From Candidatus Faecalibacterium faecipullorum (GTDB taxonomy: Bacteria > Bacillota > Clostridia > Oscillospirales > Ruminococcaceae), in NCBI GenBank assembly GCA_019118985.1, contig DWXX01000044.1, forward strand, positions 1-45,865: DNA of 45,865 nt, given 5' to 3'. A program made the translations under genes and the position numbers. Positions 7,988 through 16,026 of the stretch are shown in pieces. Within the stretch, counting starts at the first letter, position 1, and each line of letters opens with the position of its first letter. Below the pieces are notes generated by a model. That model was not told the origin of the DNA, made no database searches, and worked only from the letters and a program-made list of their open reading frames with translations.

Positions 7988-9364
7988 ATGGAGTTTGAGT
8001 TCGAGCCGGACAGCCAGGAAAACGCCGGCCACACCGGCGCACAGCCCCGGCAGCCCCGGAAAATACACCGCAGCGACGGCGAGGCGTCCTCCGGCCCGGT
8101 GCCGGTGGACGGGGCGGACTTCTTCCGCCCCCGCCCCCAGGACCAGGAGCCGCCCGCCCCGCCCCCGCCCGGCCCTGCCGCCGGCGCGGGCGGCACAGCC
8201 CATCCATTCACCCGAGGTTTGACCATGCTGATCCTGACGTTGCAGGCGGCCCTGAGCGCGGCGGCCCTCTTCCAGCTTTACCGCACCCGGATGCTGCCGG
8301 GGTACTATCTGGCTATCCTGGCCGCGCTGCTGGCGCTGGTGTGGCTGCTGTTCTACAAGTGTCAGGCTTTCAAAGTGCGGGGCGCGCTGACCCGCGCGCT
8401 CTCCCTGCTGCTCAGCGCCGGGATGGCGGTGGGCTGCGTCTGGGCGCAGCAGGGCCTGGACGCCCTCGACCAGGTCACCCTTGGGGAAGAGACCGGCGGG
8501 GAAGAGGTGCTGGCCATCACCACCGAGCCCTTCGTGGTCTACCTCAGCGGGGTGGACACCCGGGGCGAGCTGACCGAGAACGCGCGCAGCGACGTGAATA
8601 TCCTGGCGGTGGTCAACCCGGTCACCAAGCGGGTGGCCCTGGTCAACACCCCGCGGGACTACTACGTCGACCTGGCCGGCACCGACGGCAAGGACAAGCT
8701 GACCCACGCCGGGCTGTACGGGGTCGAAACTTCAATGCAGACCCTCGGCAGCCTCTACGGCATCGAGGTGGACGAGTATGTCCGGATCAATTTCGCCGGC
8801 TTCATCGACATCGTGGACGCGTTGGGCGGGGTGGACGTCTACTCTGACTACACCTTCACCTCGGTGGGCAGCCCCGGCTACTACGACCCCACCGACTTTA
8901 CCGAGGGGTGGAACCATCTGGACGGCCGGGCGGCCCTCGCCTTCGCGCGGGAGCGGCACGCCTTCGCCACCGGAGACATCCAGCGGGGCATCAACCAGAT
9001 GAAGGTGATCGACGCCATGCTGGAAAAGATCAAGAGCCCCGCCCTGCTGACCGGCTACAGCCGGCTGCTGACCGCGGTGGCGGACAACTTCGTCACCAGC
9101 CTGACCTCGGCGGAAATATCCGCGCTTGTGCGGATGCAGCTGTCCGACTTTGCCGCATGGGACATCGAGAACTGCAGCGTCACCGGGGCGAGCTCGTCCA
9201 GCACCCACTGCTACTCGGCCCAGGGGCAGAAGCTGTACGTCATGACCCCCGACGAGGCGTCGGTGGAGGCCGCCAGAGCGGTCATCCAGTCGGTCCTCAG
9301 CGGCGAGGCGGCCCCCGCGCCGCAGGCCGACCCCGCAGAAGAAGCGGCCAGCGAAGCCGCCTGA
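7988..9364 (+). CDS. LCP (LytR-CpsA-Psr) family cell-wall glycopolymer transferase
   Basis: Probably transfers undecaprenyl-linked glycopolymers such as teichoic acid or capsule onto peptidoglycan. Its 458 residues begin with a Pro-rich cytoplasmic tail of about 75 residues. Three membrane helices follow (MLILTLQAALSAAALFQLY, YYLAILAALLALVWLLFY, LSLLLSAGMAVGCVWA). The LCP catalytic domain has DTRGEL...RSDVNILAVVNP, VNTPRDYYVDL, DKLTHAGLYGVE, INFAGFIDIVDALGGVDVYS and FARERHAFATGDIQRGINQ, the conserved Arg and Asp positions of the family. The C-terminus is Ala/Glu-rich and low complexity. AAAGGAG precedes the ATG. It is the last gene of the nadE operon and is followed by a strong terminator. 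Confidence 0.93.
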   Translation: MEFEFEPDSQENAGHTGAQPRQPRKIHRSDGEASSGPVPVDGADFFRPRPQDQEPPAPPPPGPAAGAGGTAHPFTRGLTMLILTLQAALSAAALFQLYRTRMLPGYYLAILAALLALVWLLFYKCQAFKVRGALTRALSLLLSAGMAVGCVWAQQGLDALDQVTLGEETGGEEVLAITTEPFVVYLSGVDTRGELTENARSDVNILAVVNPVTKRVALVNTPRDYYVDLAGTDGKDKLTHAGLYGVETSMQTLGSLYGIEVDEYVRINFAGFIDIVDALGGVDVYSDYTFTSVGSPGYYDPTDFTEGWNHLDGRAALAFARERHAFATGDIQRGINQMKVIDAMLEKIKSPALLTGYSRLLTAVADNFVTSLTSAEISALVRMQLSDFAAWDIENCSVTGASSSSTHCYSAQGQKLYVMTPDEASVEAARAVIQSVLSGEAAPAPQADPAEEAASEAA

Positions 9365-9378
9365 ACCACCCATGACCG

Positions 9379-9408
9379 GGCTGCGCCTTTGGGCGCAGCC
9401 TATTTTTT
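9379..9408 (+). terminator. Terminator of the nadE-LCP operon
   Basis: Perfect 9-bp stem GGCTGCGCC (9379-9387) with GGCGCAGCC (9392-9400), 4-nt loop, then TATTTTTT. Confidence 0.93.
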
Positions 9409-9456
9409 GTGCTATCTGCCGGTTTTACGCCCAAAATCTTGTTGCATATTATAGAA

Positions 9457-9485
9457 TTGACAGAGCTGTCCCGCTGGCATAAACT
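9457..9485 (+). promoter_or_regulatory. Promoter of the phosphoglucomutase gene
   Basis: TTGACA (9457-9462), 17-bp spacer, TAAACT (9480-9485). The leader is about 85 nt and includes AAAGGTAAGG before the ATG. Confidence 0.75.
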
Positions 9486-9578
9486 ATAAGTAGAGTCGTA
9501 TACAAGGGGGCGGTCTGCCCGCCCCGGGGGCTCCACCACACATGAAGCGGAGAATATAGCAAAGGTAAGGTGTTCACA

Positions 9579-11261
9579 ATGTATCTGGATGAATACAAGC
9601 GTTGGATGGCGGCTGACCTGGAGGACGCTGACCTCAAGCCCGAGCTGGCCAAAATCGAGGGGAACGACGCTGAGATCAAAGACCGTTTTGCGGTGGCGCT
9701 GAAGTTCGGCACCGCCGGCCTGCGCGGCGTGCTGGGCGCCGGCACCAACCGGATGAATATCTATGTCGTCCGTCAGGCCACCCAGGGCCTGGCCAACTGG
9801 GTCAAGACCCAGGGCGGCACCCAGACCGTCGCCATCAGCTACGACAGCCGCATCAAGAGCGACGTCTTTGCCAAGACTGCCGCCGGCGTCCTGGCGGCCA
9901 ACGGCATCAAGGTGCGCATCTACGACGCGCTGATGCCGGTGCCGGCGCTGAGCTTTGCCACCCGCTACTACAACTGCAACGCGGGCATCATGGTCACCGC
10001 CAGCCACAACCCCGCCAAGTACAACGGCTACAAGGCCTACGGCCCCGACGGCTGCCAGATGACCGACGACGCGGCCGCCATCGTCTACAATGAGATCCAG
10101 AAGACCGACATCCTGACCGGCGCCAAGTACATCTCCTTCGCCGAGGGCGTCGAGCAGGGTCTGATCCGCTTTGTGGGCGACGACTGCAAGAACGCCCTGT
10201 ACCAGGCCATCGAGGCCCGTCAGGTCCGCCCCGGCCTGTGCAGGACCGCCGGCCTCAAACTGGTCTACAGCCCGCTGAACGGTTCTGGCCTTGTGCCGGT
10301 CACCCATGTGCTGAACGACATGGGCATCACCGATATCACCATCGTGCCCGAGCAGGAGTACCCGAACGGCTACTTCACCACCTGCTCCTACCCCAACCCC
10401 GAGATCTTCGAGGCCCTCAAGCTGGGCCTGGAGCTGGCCGAGAAGTCGGGCGCAGACCTGATGCTGGCCACCGACCCCGACGCCGACCGCGTCGGCATCG
10501 CCATGAAGTGCCCCGACGGCAGCTATGAGCTGGTCACCGGCAACGAGATGGGCGCGCTGCTGCTGGACTACATCTGCGCCGGCCGCATCGAGAAGGGCAC
10601 CATGCCCAAAAACCCCGTCGCCGTCAAGTCCATCGTCTCCACCCCGCTGGCTGACGCCATCGCCGCCCACTACGGCGTTGAGATGCGCAGCGTCCTGACC
10701 GGCTTCAAGTGGATCGGTGACCAGATCGCGAACCTCGAGGCTGCGGGCGAGGTGGACCGCTTCATCTTCGGCTTTGAAGAGAGCTACGGCTACCTGGCCG
10801 GCCCCTATGTCCGCGACAAGGACGCCGTCATCGGCTCGATGCTGATCTGCGAGATGGCCGCCTACTACCGCAGCATCGGCTCCTCCATCAAGCAGCGGCT
10901 GGAAGAGATCTACCAGCAGTACGGCCGCTACCTGAACAAGGTGGACAGCTTCGAATTCCCCGGCCTGACCGGCATGGACAAGATGGCCGGCATCATGAAG
11001 AACCTGCGGGAGAACCCGCCCGCCGAGTTCGCCGGCCACAAGGTGGTCAAGGTCACCGACTATGAGAAGCCCGAAGAGACCGGCCTGCCCGCGGCGAACG
11101 TCCTGATCTACGCCCTCGAGGGCGGCGCGACCGTCGTGGTCCGTCCCTCCGGTACCGAGCCCAAGATCAAGACCTACTTCACCACCCTCGGCAAAGACCT
11201 GGCCGAGGCCCAGGCGCAGAAGGACGCCCTGGCGGCGGCCCTCAAGCCGATGCTCGCGTAA
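9579..11261 (+). CDS. Phosphoglucomutase / phosphomannomutase
   Basis: Interconverts hexose 1- and 6-phosphates and feeds UDP-glucose and wall precursor synthesis. Its 560 residues match the PgcA-type alpha-D-phosphohexomutases of Firmicutes. Motifs in order: FGTAGLRG near the N-terminus, the catalytic phosphoserine loop TASHNPAKYNGYK, the Mg site DPDADRVG, the sugar-binding GFEESYGYL, and the phosphate-binding RPSGTEPKIK near the C-terminus. ATG 9579 is preferred to GTG 9570, which would overlap the AAGGTAAGG binding site. It is monocistronic, with its own promoter and a strong terminator. Substrate preference (glucose or mannose) cannot be settled by eye. Confidence 0.93.
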   Translation: MYLDEYKRWMAADLEDADLKPELAKIEGNDAEIKDRFAVALKFGTAGLRGVLGAGTNRMNIYVVRQATQGLANWVKTQGGTQTVAISYDSRIKSDVFAKTAAGVLAANGIKVRIYDALMPVPALSFATRYYNCNAGIMVTASHNPAKYNGYKAYGPDGCQMTDDAAAIVYNEIQKTDILTGAKYISFAEGVEQGLIRFVGDDCKNALYQAIEARQVRPGLCRTAGLKLVYSPLNGSGLVPVTHVLNDMGITDITIVPEQEYPNGYFTTCSYPNPEIFEALKLGLELAEKSGADLMLATDPDADRVGIAMKCPDGSYELVTGNEMGALLLDYICAGRIEKGTMPKNPVAVKSIVSTPLADAIAAHYGVEMRSVLTGFKWIGDQIANLEAAGEVDRFIFGFEESYGYLAGPYVRDKDAVIGSMLICEMAAYYRSIGSSIKQRLEEIYQQYGRYLNKVDSFEFPGLTGMDKMAGIMKNLRENPPAEFAGHKVVKVTDYEKPEETGLPAANVLIYALEGGATVVVRPSGTEPKIKTYFTTLGKDLAEAQAQKDALAAALKPMLA

Positions 11262-11290
11262 CCCCGCGCCCCATCCCCAACACAAGCAAA

Positions 11291-11325
11291 CAGCGCACGG
11301 ACATGGCAGCCCGTGCGCTGTTTTT
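11291..11325 (+). terminator. Terminator of the phosphoglucomutase gene
   Basis: Perfect 10-bp stem CAGCGCACGG (11291-11300) with CCGTGCGCTG (11311-11320), followed by five T. It also lies behind the convergent tetR gene and may serve both. Confidence 0.9.
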
Positions 11326-11338
11326 GTCGGTGCGCAGG

Positions 11339-11899
11339 TCAGTTCTGCGCCTTTTCCTGGTTCTGCCGCATCAGGGCGGCCAGCTCTTCGGCCGATTCGG
11401 TCATGCCGCGGTCCATCCAGGTGCAGACCGTCCCGTAGATGCCGTAGGCGATGAAGGCTTTGGTATAAGCCCAGATGTTCTGGTCGTCCTCCTGCGGCCC
11501 GCAGATCCGCAGGATGGTGTCCCGCAGGATGGCGCGGTCGTTGCGGTAGACCGCGGCATAAAACTCCCGGTGGGCTTTGTAGTGCATCAGCAGGCTGACC
11601 ATCAGGTTCTCGGGTTCCCGCCCGGCGGCCTCGTCCCGCGCCTTGGCGGCGTCGTAGTCCTTCTGCCACCGGCGGACGAGGGCCTCGTCCTGCCGCTGCA
11701 GCACCGCCTCCTTGCTGTCGAAGTTGCGGTAAAAGGAGGCGCGCCCCACCCCGGCGGCGGCGCACAGCTCGCTGATGGATACCTCCTCGATGGTCTTTGT
11801 CCGCAGCAGGCCGATCAGCGCAGAGGTGATCTGCCCGATCACATAGCTGTTGCGGGCCTCGTTGCTCATCGGTGATACAGAAGGCTGGGCTTGTCTCAT
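11339..11899 (-). CDS. TetR/AcrR-family transcriptional regulator
   Basis: DNA-binding repressor of 186 residues. The helix-turn-helix is TIEEVSISELCAAAGVGRAS followed by FYRNFDSKEAVL, the standard TetR pattern, at about residues 30-62. The C-terminal ligand domain (MVSLLMHYKAHREFYAAVYRND...TKAFIAYGIYGTVCTWMDRGM) is of the kind seen in TetR_C_7-type proteins of Firmicutes. Start ATG 11899 is chosen because AAGGAGA lies about 9 nt upstream; the reading frame is open further upstream, but that part covers the promoter. It is divergent from a small membrane peptide and a hydrolase remnant, which are its likely targets along with itself (inference). Confidence 0.88.
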   Translation of the reverse strand: MRQAQPSVSPMSNEARNSYVIGQITSALIGLLRTKTIEEVSISELCAAAGVGRASFYRNFDSKEAVLQRQDEALVRRWQKDYDAAKARDEAAGREPENLMVSLLMHYKAHREFYAAVYRNDRAILRDTILRICGPQEDDQNIWAYTKAFIAYGIYGTVCTWMDRGMTESAEELAALMRQNQEKAQN

Positions 11900-11913
11900 T
11901 TTTGATTTTCTCC

Positions 11914-11942
11914 TTGACAGTGTGATTTTTCGCTGATACAAT
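11914..11942 (+). promoter_or_regulatory. Promoter of the small membrane peptide and hydrolase remnant
   Basis: TTGACA (11914-11919), 17-bp spacer, TACAAT (11937-11942), near consensus. Its -35 overlaps the ribosome binding site of the divergent tetR gene. Confidence 0.8.
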
Positions 11943-11960
11943 AGCAACGCCGTTACAGAT

Positions 11961-11986
11961 GTATGACCGGCTTGCAACCATGATAC
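11961..11986. promoter_or_regulatory. Candidate TetR operator
   Basis: Imperfect inverted repeat GTATGACCGG (11961-11970) and CCATGATAC (11978-11986). It lies between the divergent promoters and overlaps the -10 of tetR. The symmetry is weak and the call rests mostly on position. Confidence 0.3.
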
Positions 11987-12008
11987 GCCTTTTGAGCCGG
12001 TTTGTCAA
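11980..12008 (-). promoter_or_regulatory. Promoter of tetR
   Basis: Minus strand TTGACA (12008-12003), 17-bp spacer, TATCAT (11985-11980). The leader to ATG 11899 is about 70 nt and lies across the divergent promoter. Confidence 0.8.
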
Positions 12009-12029
12009 GAGAAAGGAGCCGGACAAAAC

Positions 12030-12164
12030 ATGACCATGGGCACAAAGCGCGCCCTCATCCTGGCCGCCGTGGTAGTGGCGGGGGCCATTCTGGGGCGGCT
12101 GGCGGTGCGGGCCGGCCTCAACCTGCTGCTGGGGGGCACCCTGTTCGGGGGGAATATCTTATGA
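12030..12164 (+). CDS. Small membrane peptide, 44 residues, function unknown
   Basis: ATG 12030 follows GAAAGGAGCC at good spacing. The product begins MTMGTKR, runs into a hydrophobic helix (ALILAAVVVAGAILGRLAV) and ends with a Gly/Leu-rich tail (GLNLLLGGTLFGGNIL). The stop overlaps the start of the next frame (ATGA at 12161), the mark of translational coupling. A consensus promoter lies upstream and tetR is divergent, so the peptide is probably made under TetR control. No family recognised. It could be a membrane subunit or helper for the neighbouring hydrolase that has since decayed. Confidence 0.6.
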   Translation: MTMGTKRALILAAVVVAGAILGRLAVRAGLNLLLGGTLFGGNIL

Positions 12165-12439
12165 GAAAGACAGAGAAAAGGGGGAAGCGCAGATTGCTGT
12201 GGGGCCTTATCTACACCGGCGCGTTTCTGGCCGCCTTCGCCGGGTCGGCCGTTTTCAAGATGACCTACGACCCGCTGGGCGGGCTGACCAAAGTGGACTG
12301 GAGCGACGCGGTGGGCACCGTCTACACCGATTCCCCCACTCGGGCCACGGGCTGCAGAACGACAACAAACAGGCCCGCCTCTATTACCGGAAGATCAACG
12401 AATATCTCGACGCTTGCCTGCGGTAAAGCCGCGGTGTAA
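12161..12439 (+). pseudogene. Remnant of a membrane-anchored alpha/beta hydrolase (internal deletion with frameshift)
   Basis: The first 57 or so residues look intact: a basic N-terminus (MRKTEKRGKRR), a membrane anchor (LLWGLIYTGAFLAAFAGSAVF) and DPLGGLTKVDWSDAVGTVYTD, the usual lead-in to an esterase/lipase domain. The frame then goes into low-quality Thr/Arg-rich sequence. In the +1 frame (ending at 12426) the same DNA reads HGLQNDNKQARLYYRKINEYLDACLR, which looks like the true C-terminus of such a hydrolase, starting at its catalytic His. The simplest reading is that the catalytic core was deleted and the ends joined out of frame near 12335-12350. The family assignment rests on short segments. 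A functional 92-residue protein is possible but less likely. Confidence 0.55.
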
Positions 12440-12450
12440 GGGAGCGCCCG

Positions 12451-12483
12451 GCGTCCCCGCAGCTGCGGGGGCGCTTTGATTTT
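12451..12483 (+). terminator. Terminator after the hydrolase remnant
   Basis: Stem GCGTCCCCGC (12451-12460) with GCGGGGGCGC (12465-12474), loop AGCT, then TTTGATTTT. Confidence 0.8.
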
Positions 12484-12497
12484 AGGCGGGGGAAAGG

Positions 12498-12526
12498 TTG
12501 CAGTTTACCGGTTGATGCGCTATAAT
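12498..12526 (+). promoter_or_regulatory. Promoter of the ispDF-led operon
   Basis: TTGCAG (12498-12503), 17-bp spacer, consensus TATAAT (12521-12526). The leader to ATG 12602 is about 70 nt. No clear promoter is seen again before 27.09 kb, so this one may serve the whole block. Confidence 0.78.
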
Positions 12527-12601
12527 AATAATCGGGTTTTTATCATCAGAAATACGCTGGCCGCGCCTGGATGCGGCAGCTGCAGGAATGGGACGCGACA
12601 G

Positions 12602-13774
12602 ATGAGATACAACGCTTCGGCCGTCATCCTGGCGGCAGGCTCTTCCACCCGGATGGGCTTTGACAAATTGGGGTTCGACCTTGGGGGCGAGACGGTGCTG
12701 GCCCGCAGCCTGCGCGCCTTTGACCGCTGCCCGCTGATCGGCGAACTGATCGTGGTGACGGGGGCGGACGACGCGCTGCCCCGGCGGGAGGCTGCCCGCT
12801 GCACAAAGCCGGTCCGCCTTGTGCCCGGCGGTGCGACCCGCGCCGACAGCGCCCTGAACGGGGTGCGGGCGGCTGCGGGGGCGCTGGTGGCCATCCACGA
12901 CGCGGCCCGCCCCTTTGTCAGCGGGGCGGTCATCGAGGCCGCGCTGCAGGCCGCCGCCGCGTGGGGGGCCGCCGCCCCGGCGGTGCCGGTCAAGGACACC
13001 GTCAAGCAGGGGACGCCGGGGGACGGCCGCGCCGTCCCCGACCGCTGCATGGTGGCCGGCACCCCCGACCGCAGCAGCCTGTACGCGGTGCAGACCCCGC
13101 AGTGCTTCGACCGGGCGGCCTATCTGCGGGCGGCCGAGGCCCTCGGCCCCGACGCCGCCCGGCAGGTCACCGACGACGCCAGCCTGTTTGAGCTGGCGGG
13201 GCTGCCGGTCCGGCTGACCGCCGGCGATTACGCCAACTACAAGATCACCACGCGGGAGGACCTGCCCCCCGCTGCGCCCGCAGGGCAAGGAGGATGCACC
13301 ATGCGCATCGGCCACGGCTACGACGTCCACCGCCTGACAGAAGGGCGGAAGCTCATCCTCGGCGGGGTGGAGGTGCCCTTTGAGAAGGGGCTGCTGGGCC
13401 ACTCCGACGCCGACGTGCTGGCCCACGCCGTCATGGACGCGGTACTGGGCGCGGCGGCGCTGGGGGACATCGGGCAGCACTTCCCCGACAGCGACCCCGC
13501 CTACGCCGGGGCGGACAGCCTGGCGCTGGCCCGGCAGGTGGCCGGGCTGGTGGGGCAGGCCGGCTGGCAGGTGGGCAACATCGACGCCACCATCCTCTGC
13601 CAGCGGCCCAAGCTCGCCCCTTACATCCCCGCCATGCGGCGGAACCTGGCCGACGCCTTCGGGCTGCCGGCAGATGCGGTGAGCGTCAAGGCCACCACCG
13701 AAGAGCGCCTCGGCTTTACAGGCGAGGGGCTGGGCATCGCGGCCCACGCCGTCGCCCTGATCGTGCCCCGCTGA
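12602..13774 (+). CDS. ispDF: Bifunctional IspD-IspF (MEP isoprenoid pathway)
   Basis: Fused 2-C-methyl-D-erythritol 4-phosphate cytidylyltransferase (about residues 1-225) and 2-C-methyl-D-erythritol 2,4-cyclodiphosphate synthase (about 234-390), steps three and five of the MEP pathway. The IspD part shows VILAAGSSTRMG, the CTP loop, then VAIHDAARPFV and YAVQTPQCF. The IspF part shows GYDVHRL (zinc Asp and His), GHSDADVLAHAVMDAVLGAAALGDIGQHFPDSD, and TTEERLGFTGEGLGIAAHAV. Start ATG 12602 has only a poor binding site (GGAATGGGA); the frame is open upstream but carries no domain. A strong AAGGAGG (13287-13293) lies 7 nt before the ATG (13301) that begins the IspF domain, so IspF may also be made separately. 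First gene of the long operon. Confidence 0.93.
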   Translation: MRYNASAVILAAGSSTRMGFDKLGFDLGGETVLARSLRAFDRCPLIGELIVVTGADDALPRREAARCTKPVRLVPGGATRADSALNGVRAAAGALVAIHDAARPFVSGAVIEAALQAAAAWGAAAPAVPVKDTVKQGTPGDGRAVPDRCMVAGTPDRSSLYAVQTPQCFDRAAYLRAAEALGPDAARQVTDDASLFELAGLPVRLTAGDYANYKITTREDLPPAAPAGQGGCTMRIGHGYDVHRLTEGRKLILGGVEVPFEKGLLGHSDADVLAHAVMDAVLGAAALGDIGQHFPDSDPAYAGADSLALARQVAGLVGQAGWQVGNIDATILCQRPKLAPYIPAMRRNLADAFGLPADAVSVKATTEERLGFTGEGLGIAAHAVALIVPR

Positions 13775-13790
13775 CAGGAGAGACTGAGCC

Positions 13791-14684
13791 ATGAACTGGA
13801 GTTCCATCATCGCAAATTTTCAGACCTTCAATTTTGCCGACCTGCTGGATGTGCTGGTGGTGACCTTTGTCATCTACCAGATTTTGGGCATCGTCAGCCG
13901 CACCCGCGCCGGGCAGCTGGCCCGCGGCGCGCTGGTGGTGGCGCTGATCTACCTGATCGCCACCACCGCCAATATGCGGACGGTGACCTGGATCATGGAT
14001 TCGCTGCTGCAGGTCGGCTTGCTGACCCTGGTGGTGGTCTTTCAGCCTGAGATCCGCCGCGCGCTGGAGCGGATGGGCCAGACCGACCAGTGGTTTTTGA
14101 AGTTTTTCCGGGTCCGCCATGTCGACCCCGCCACCCGCGGCAGCTGGCGCAGCGCCATCATCGCCATCTGCGACGCGGCCGAGCGCTTTTCCGAGACAAA
14201 GACCGGCGCGCTGATCGTCCTTGAGCGGCGGACCGACCTGTCTGAGATCGAGCGCACCGGCACCCCGGTGGACTGCGAGGTCAACCCCGAGGTGCTGGGC
14301 ACCATCTTCTATGAGGGCACCCCCCTGCACGACGGCGCCGCCATCATCGAGGACGGGCGGGTCAAGGCGGCGGGCTGCGTGCTGCCCCTGTCCAACAACC
14401 TCGACCTGGGCAAGGATATGGGCACCCGCCACCGCGCCTGCCTTGGCATCGCCGAAAATTCGGACGCCATCGCCATCGTGGTCAGCGAGGAGACCGGCAT
14501 CATCTCGATGGCCAAAAACGGCGTTTTGATCCGCCATTTTGACCGGCAGACCCTCTACACCCGCCTGGTGGACGAGATGATCCCCAAAGACGCCGCCGCC
14601 GACAAGGGCCGCGGCCTGGACACCATCAAGGGGCAGGTGCTGTCCCTGATGGACTGGAGGAAGAAGGAGGGGGAAGGCAAATGA
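13791..14684 (+). CDS. cdaA: Diadenylate cyclase CdaA
   Basis: Membrane enzyme that makes the second messenger c-di-AMP from two ATP, controlling potassium and osmotic balance and the cell wall. Its 297 residues start with about three membrane helices (LLDVLVVTFVIYQILGIV, GALVVALIYLIATTA, SLLQVGLLTLVVVF). The DisA_N domain carries the two catalytic motifs, HDGAAI and TRHRACLG, and LIVLERRTDL. AGGAGAGACTGAGCC precedes the ATG, 16 nt after ispDF. The stop overlaps the start of cdaR by four bases, so the two products are translationally coupled, as is normal for the cyclase and its regulator. Confidence 0.96.
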   Translation: MNWSSIIANFQTFNFADLLDVLVVTFVIYQILGIVSRTRAGQLARGALVVALIYLIATTANMRTVTWIMDSLLQVGLLTLVVVFQPEIRRALERMGQTDQWFLKFFRVRHVDPATRGSWRSAIIAICDAAERFSETKTGALIVLERRTDLSEIERTGTPVDCEVNPEVLGTIFYEGTPLHDGAAIIEDGRVKAAGCVLPLSNNLDLGKDMGTRHRACLGIAENSDAIAIVVSEETGIISMAKNGVLIRHFDRQTLYTRLVDEMIPKDAAADKGRGLDTIKGQVLSLMDWRKKEGEGK

Positions 14685-15979
14685 GCCCGATCAAAAAGCT
14701 GCTGCGCCCCGAGGGCGGGCAGAACCGCTCCCTGCTGGAGGACCGCCGGGTCCGCCTGGCGCTGGCCGCGCTGCTGGCGGTGCTGCTGTGGGTGGCGGTG
14801 ACCACCGTGGTCCAGCCCGGCACCACCATCCCGCTGGGCAACGTGCCGGTGGACTACACCTATGAATCCAGCGTCTATACCTCGCGGGGGCTGAGCATCG
14901 TGGACGCCCCCGAGCGCAGCGTCACCCTGACCATCTCGGGGGACGGCTACACCATCGGCGAGCTGCGGGCGGAGGACTTTGTGGTCTACCCCGACTGCTC
15001 GTCGGTCCGCTCCAGCGGCACCAAGAACCTGCAGCTGCGGGTGCGCTGCATCAACAGCGCCGTCGCGGGCAGCATCTCGGTCTCCATCGCCGACGCCAAC
15101 AGCACGGTGGACGTCGTCTTTGACGTGGTGGAGGAAAAGACCCTGCCCATCCAGGTCAACACCCGCTACCTGACCATCGAGGACGGCTATATCCTCTACA
15201 GCACCGCCGCCTCCAGCGAGACGGTCACCCTGACCGGCCCTTCCAGCGAGCTGGCGGGGGTCGCCTCCTGCACCGCCGAGGTCAGCTACAGCGACCCCCT
15301 CAGCGACAGCGTGACGGTGGACACCAACCTCCGCTTTTACAACGAGAGCGGCCAGGAGCTGCACTTCGAGTACGTCACCCTCGACCGCACCGCGGTGGAG
15401 GTGACCCTGTCGGTCTACAAGACCGCCCGGCTGCCCATCAACGTCCGCTTTGTCAATACGCCGCCGAACTTTGACGATTCGGTGCTGATCTATTCCCTCA
15501 GCCAGACCGAGCTGCGGGTGGCGGGCCCCGCCGGCACGGTGGACGATCTGTCCGAATTGGCGGTGGGCACCATCGACCTGTCCACCTTCGCGCTGGACAA
15601 GGTGTACGAGATGCCCATCACCCTGCCCTCGGGGCTGGTGGCGCTGGACAATGTGGACACCGTCACCGTCAGCTTCAACTGCAGCGCCATGGCCACCAAG
15701 ACCCTGAACATCCCGGCCGAGAATGTCGAGGTCATCAACCTGCCCCCCACCTATCAGCTGACGGTGGAGAGCGACCGGCTGATGAACGTCACCCTCTGCG
15801 GCCCCGCCGCCGTCCTCGAGGGGCTGACCGCCGACCAGGTGGTGGCCCGCATCGACGCCGACGACTTCGCGGTGGCCCTCGGCCAGCAGAACATCGCCTG
15901 CAGCATCTACGTCCCCGCCGACGGGCGGGTCTTTGCCCTGGGCAGCTACGCCGTCCAGTGCATGATCGAAAGCAACTGA
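14681..15979 (+). CDS. cdaR: CdaR, YbbR-repeat regulator of the diadenylate cyclase
   Basis: Single-pass membrane protein that binds CdaA and modulates c-di-AMP synthesis. Its 432 residues have a short cytoplasmic N-terminus, a membrane helix (VRLALAALLAVLLWVAVTTVV, about 24-44) and four YbbR-type beta domains outside the membrane. These are recognisable from the repeating pattern of V-E-G/SGDGYTIGELRAED and LPIQVNTRYLTIEDGYIL...VTLTGPSSELAGV...VSYSD. In Bacillus, glmM follows in the same operon; here the next gene is an FAD protein and no glmM is in the window. The frame runs 21 nt past an alternative ATG of the next reading frame, without consequence for this call. Confidence 0.92.
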   Translation: MSPIKKLLRPEGGQNRSLLEDRRVRLALAALLAVLLWVAVTTVVQPGTTIPLGNVPVDYTYESSVYTSRGLSIVDAPERSVTLTISGDGYTIGELRAEDFVVYPDCSSVRSSGTKNLQLRVRCINSAVAGSISVSIADANSTVDVVFDVVEEKTLPIQVNTRYLTIEDGYILYSTAASSETVTLTGPSSELAGVASCTAEVSYSDPLSDSVTVDTNLRFYNESGQELHFEYVTLDRTAVEVTLSVYKTARLPINVRFVNTPPNFDDSVLIYSLSQTELRVAGPAGTVDDLSELAVGTIDLSTFALDKVYEMPITLPSGLVALDNVDTVTVSFNCSAMATKTLNIPAENVEVINLPPTYQLTVESDRLMNVTLCGPAAVLEGLTADQVVARIDADDFAVALGQQNIACSIYVPADGRVFALGSYAVQCMIESN

Positions 15980-16026
15980 GCGGTCCCTTGCCGCGCATCC
16001 CGGACAGAAACGGAACGATAACGCCC

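Noticed and set aside
12476..12601. N-terminal extension of IspDF by 42 residues
   Set aside because: It starts upstream of the promoter -10 box at 12521-12526 and its residues match no part of IspD.
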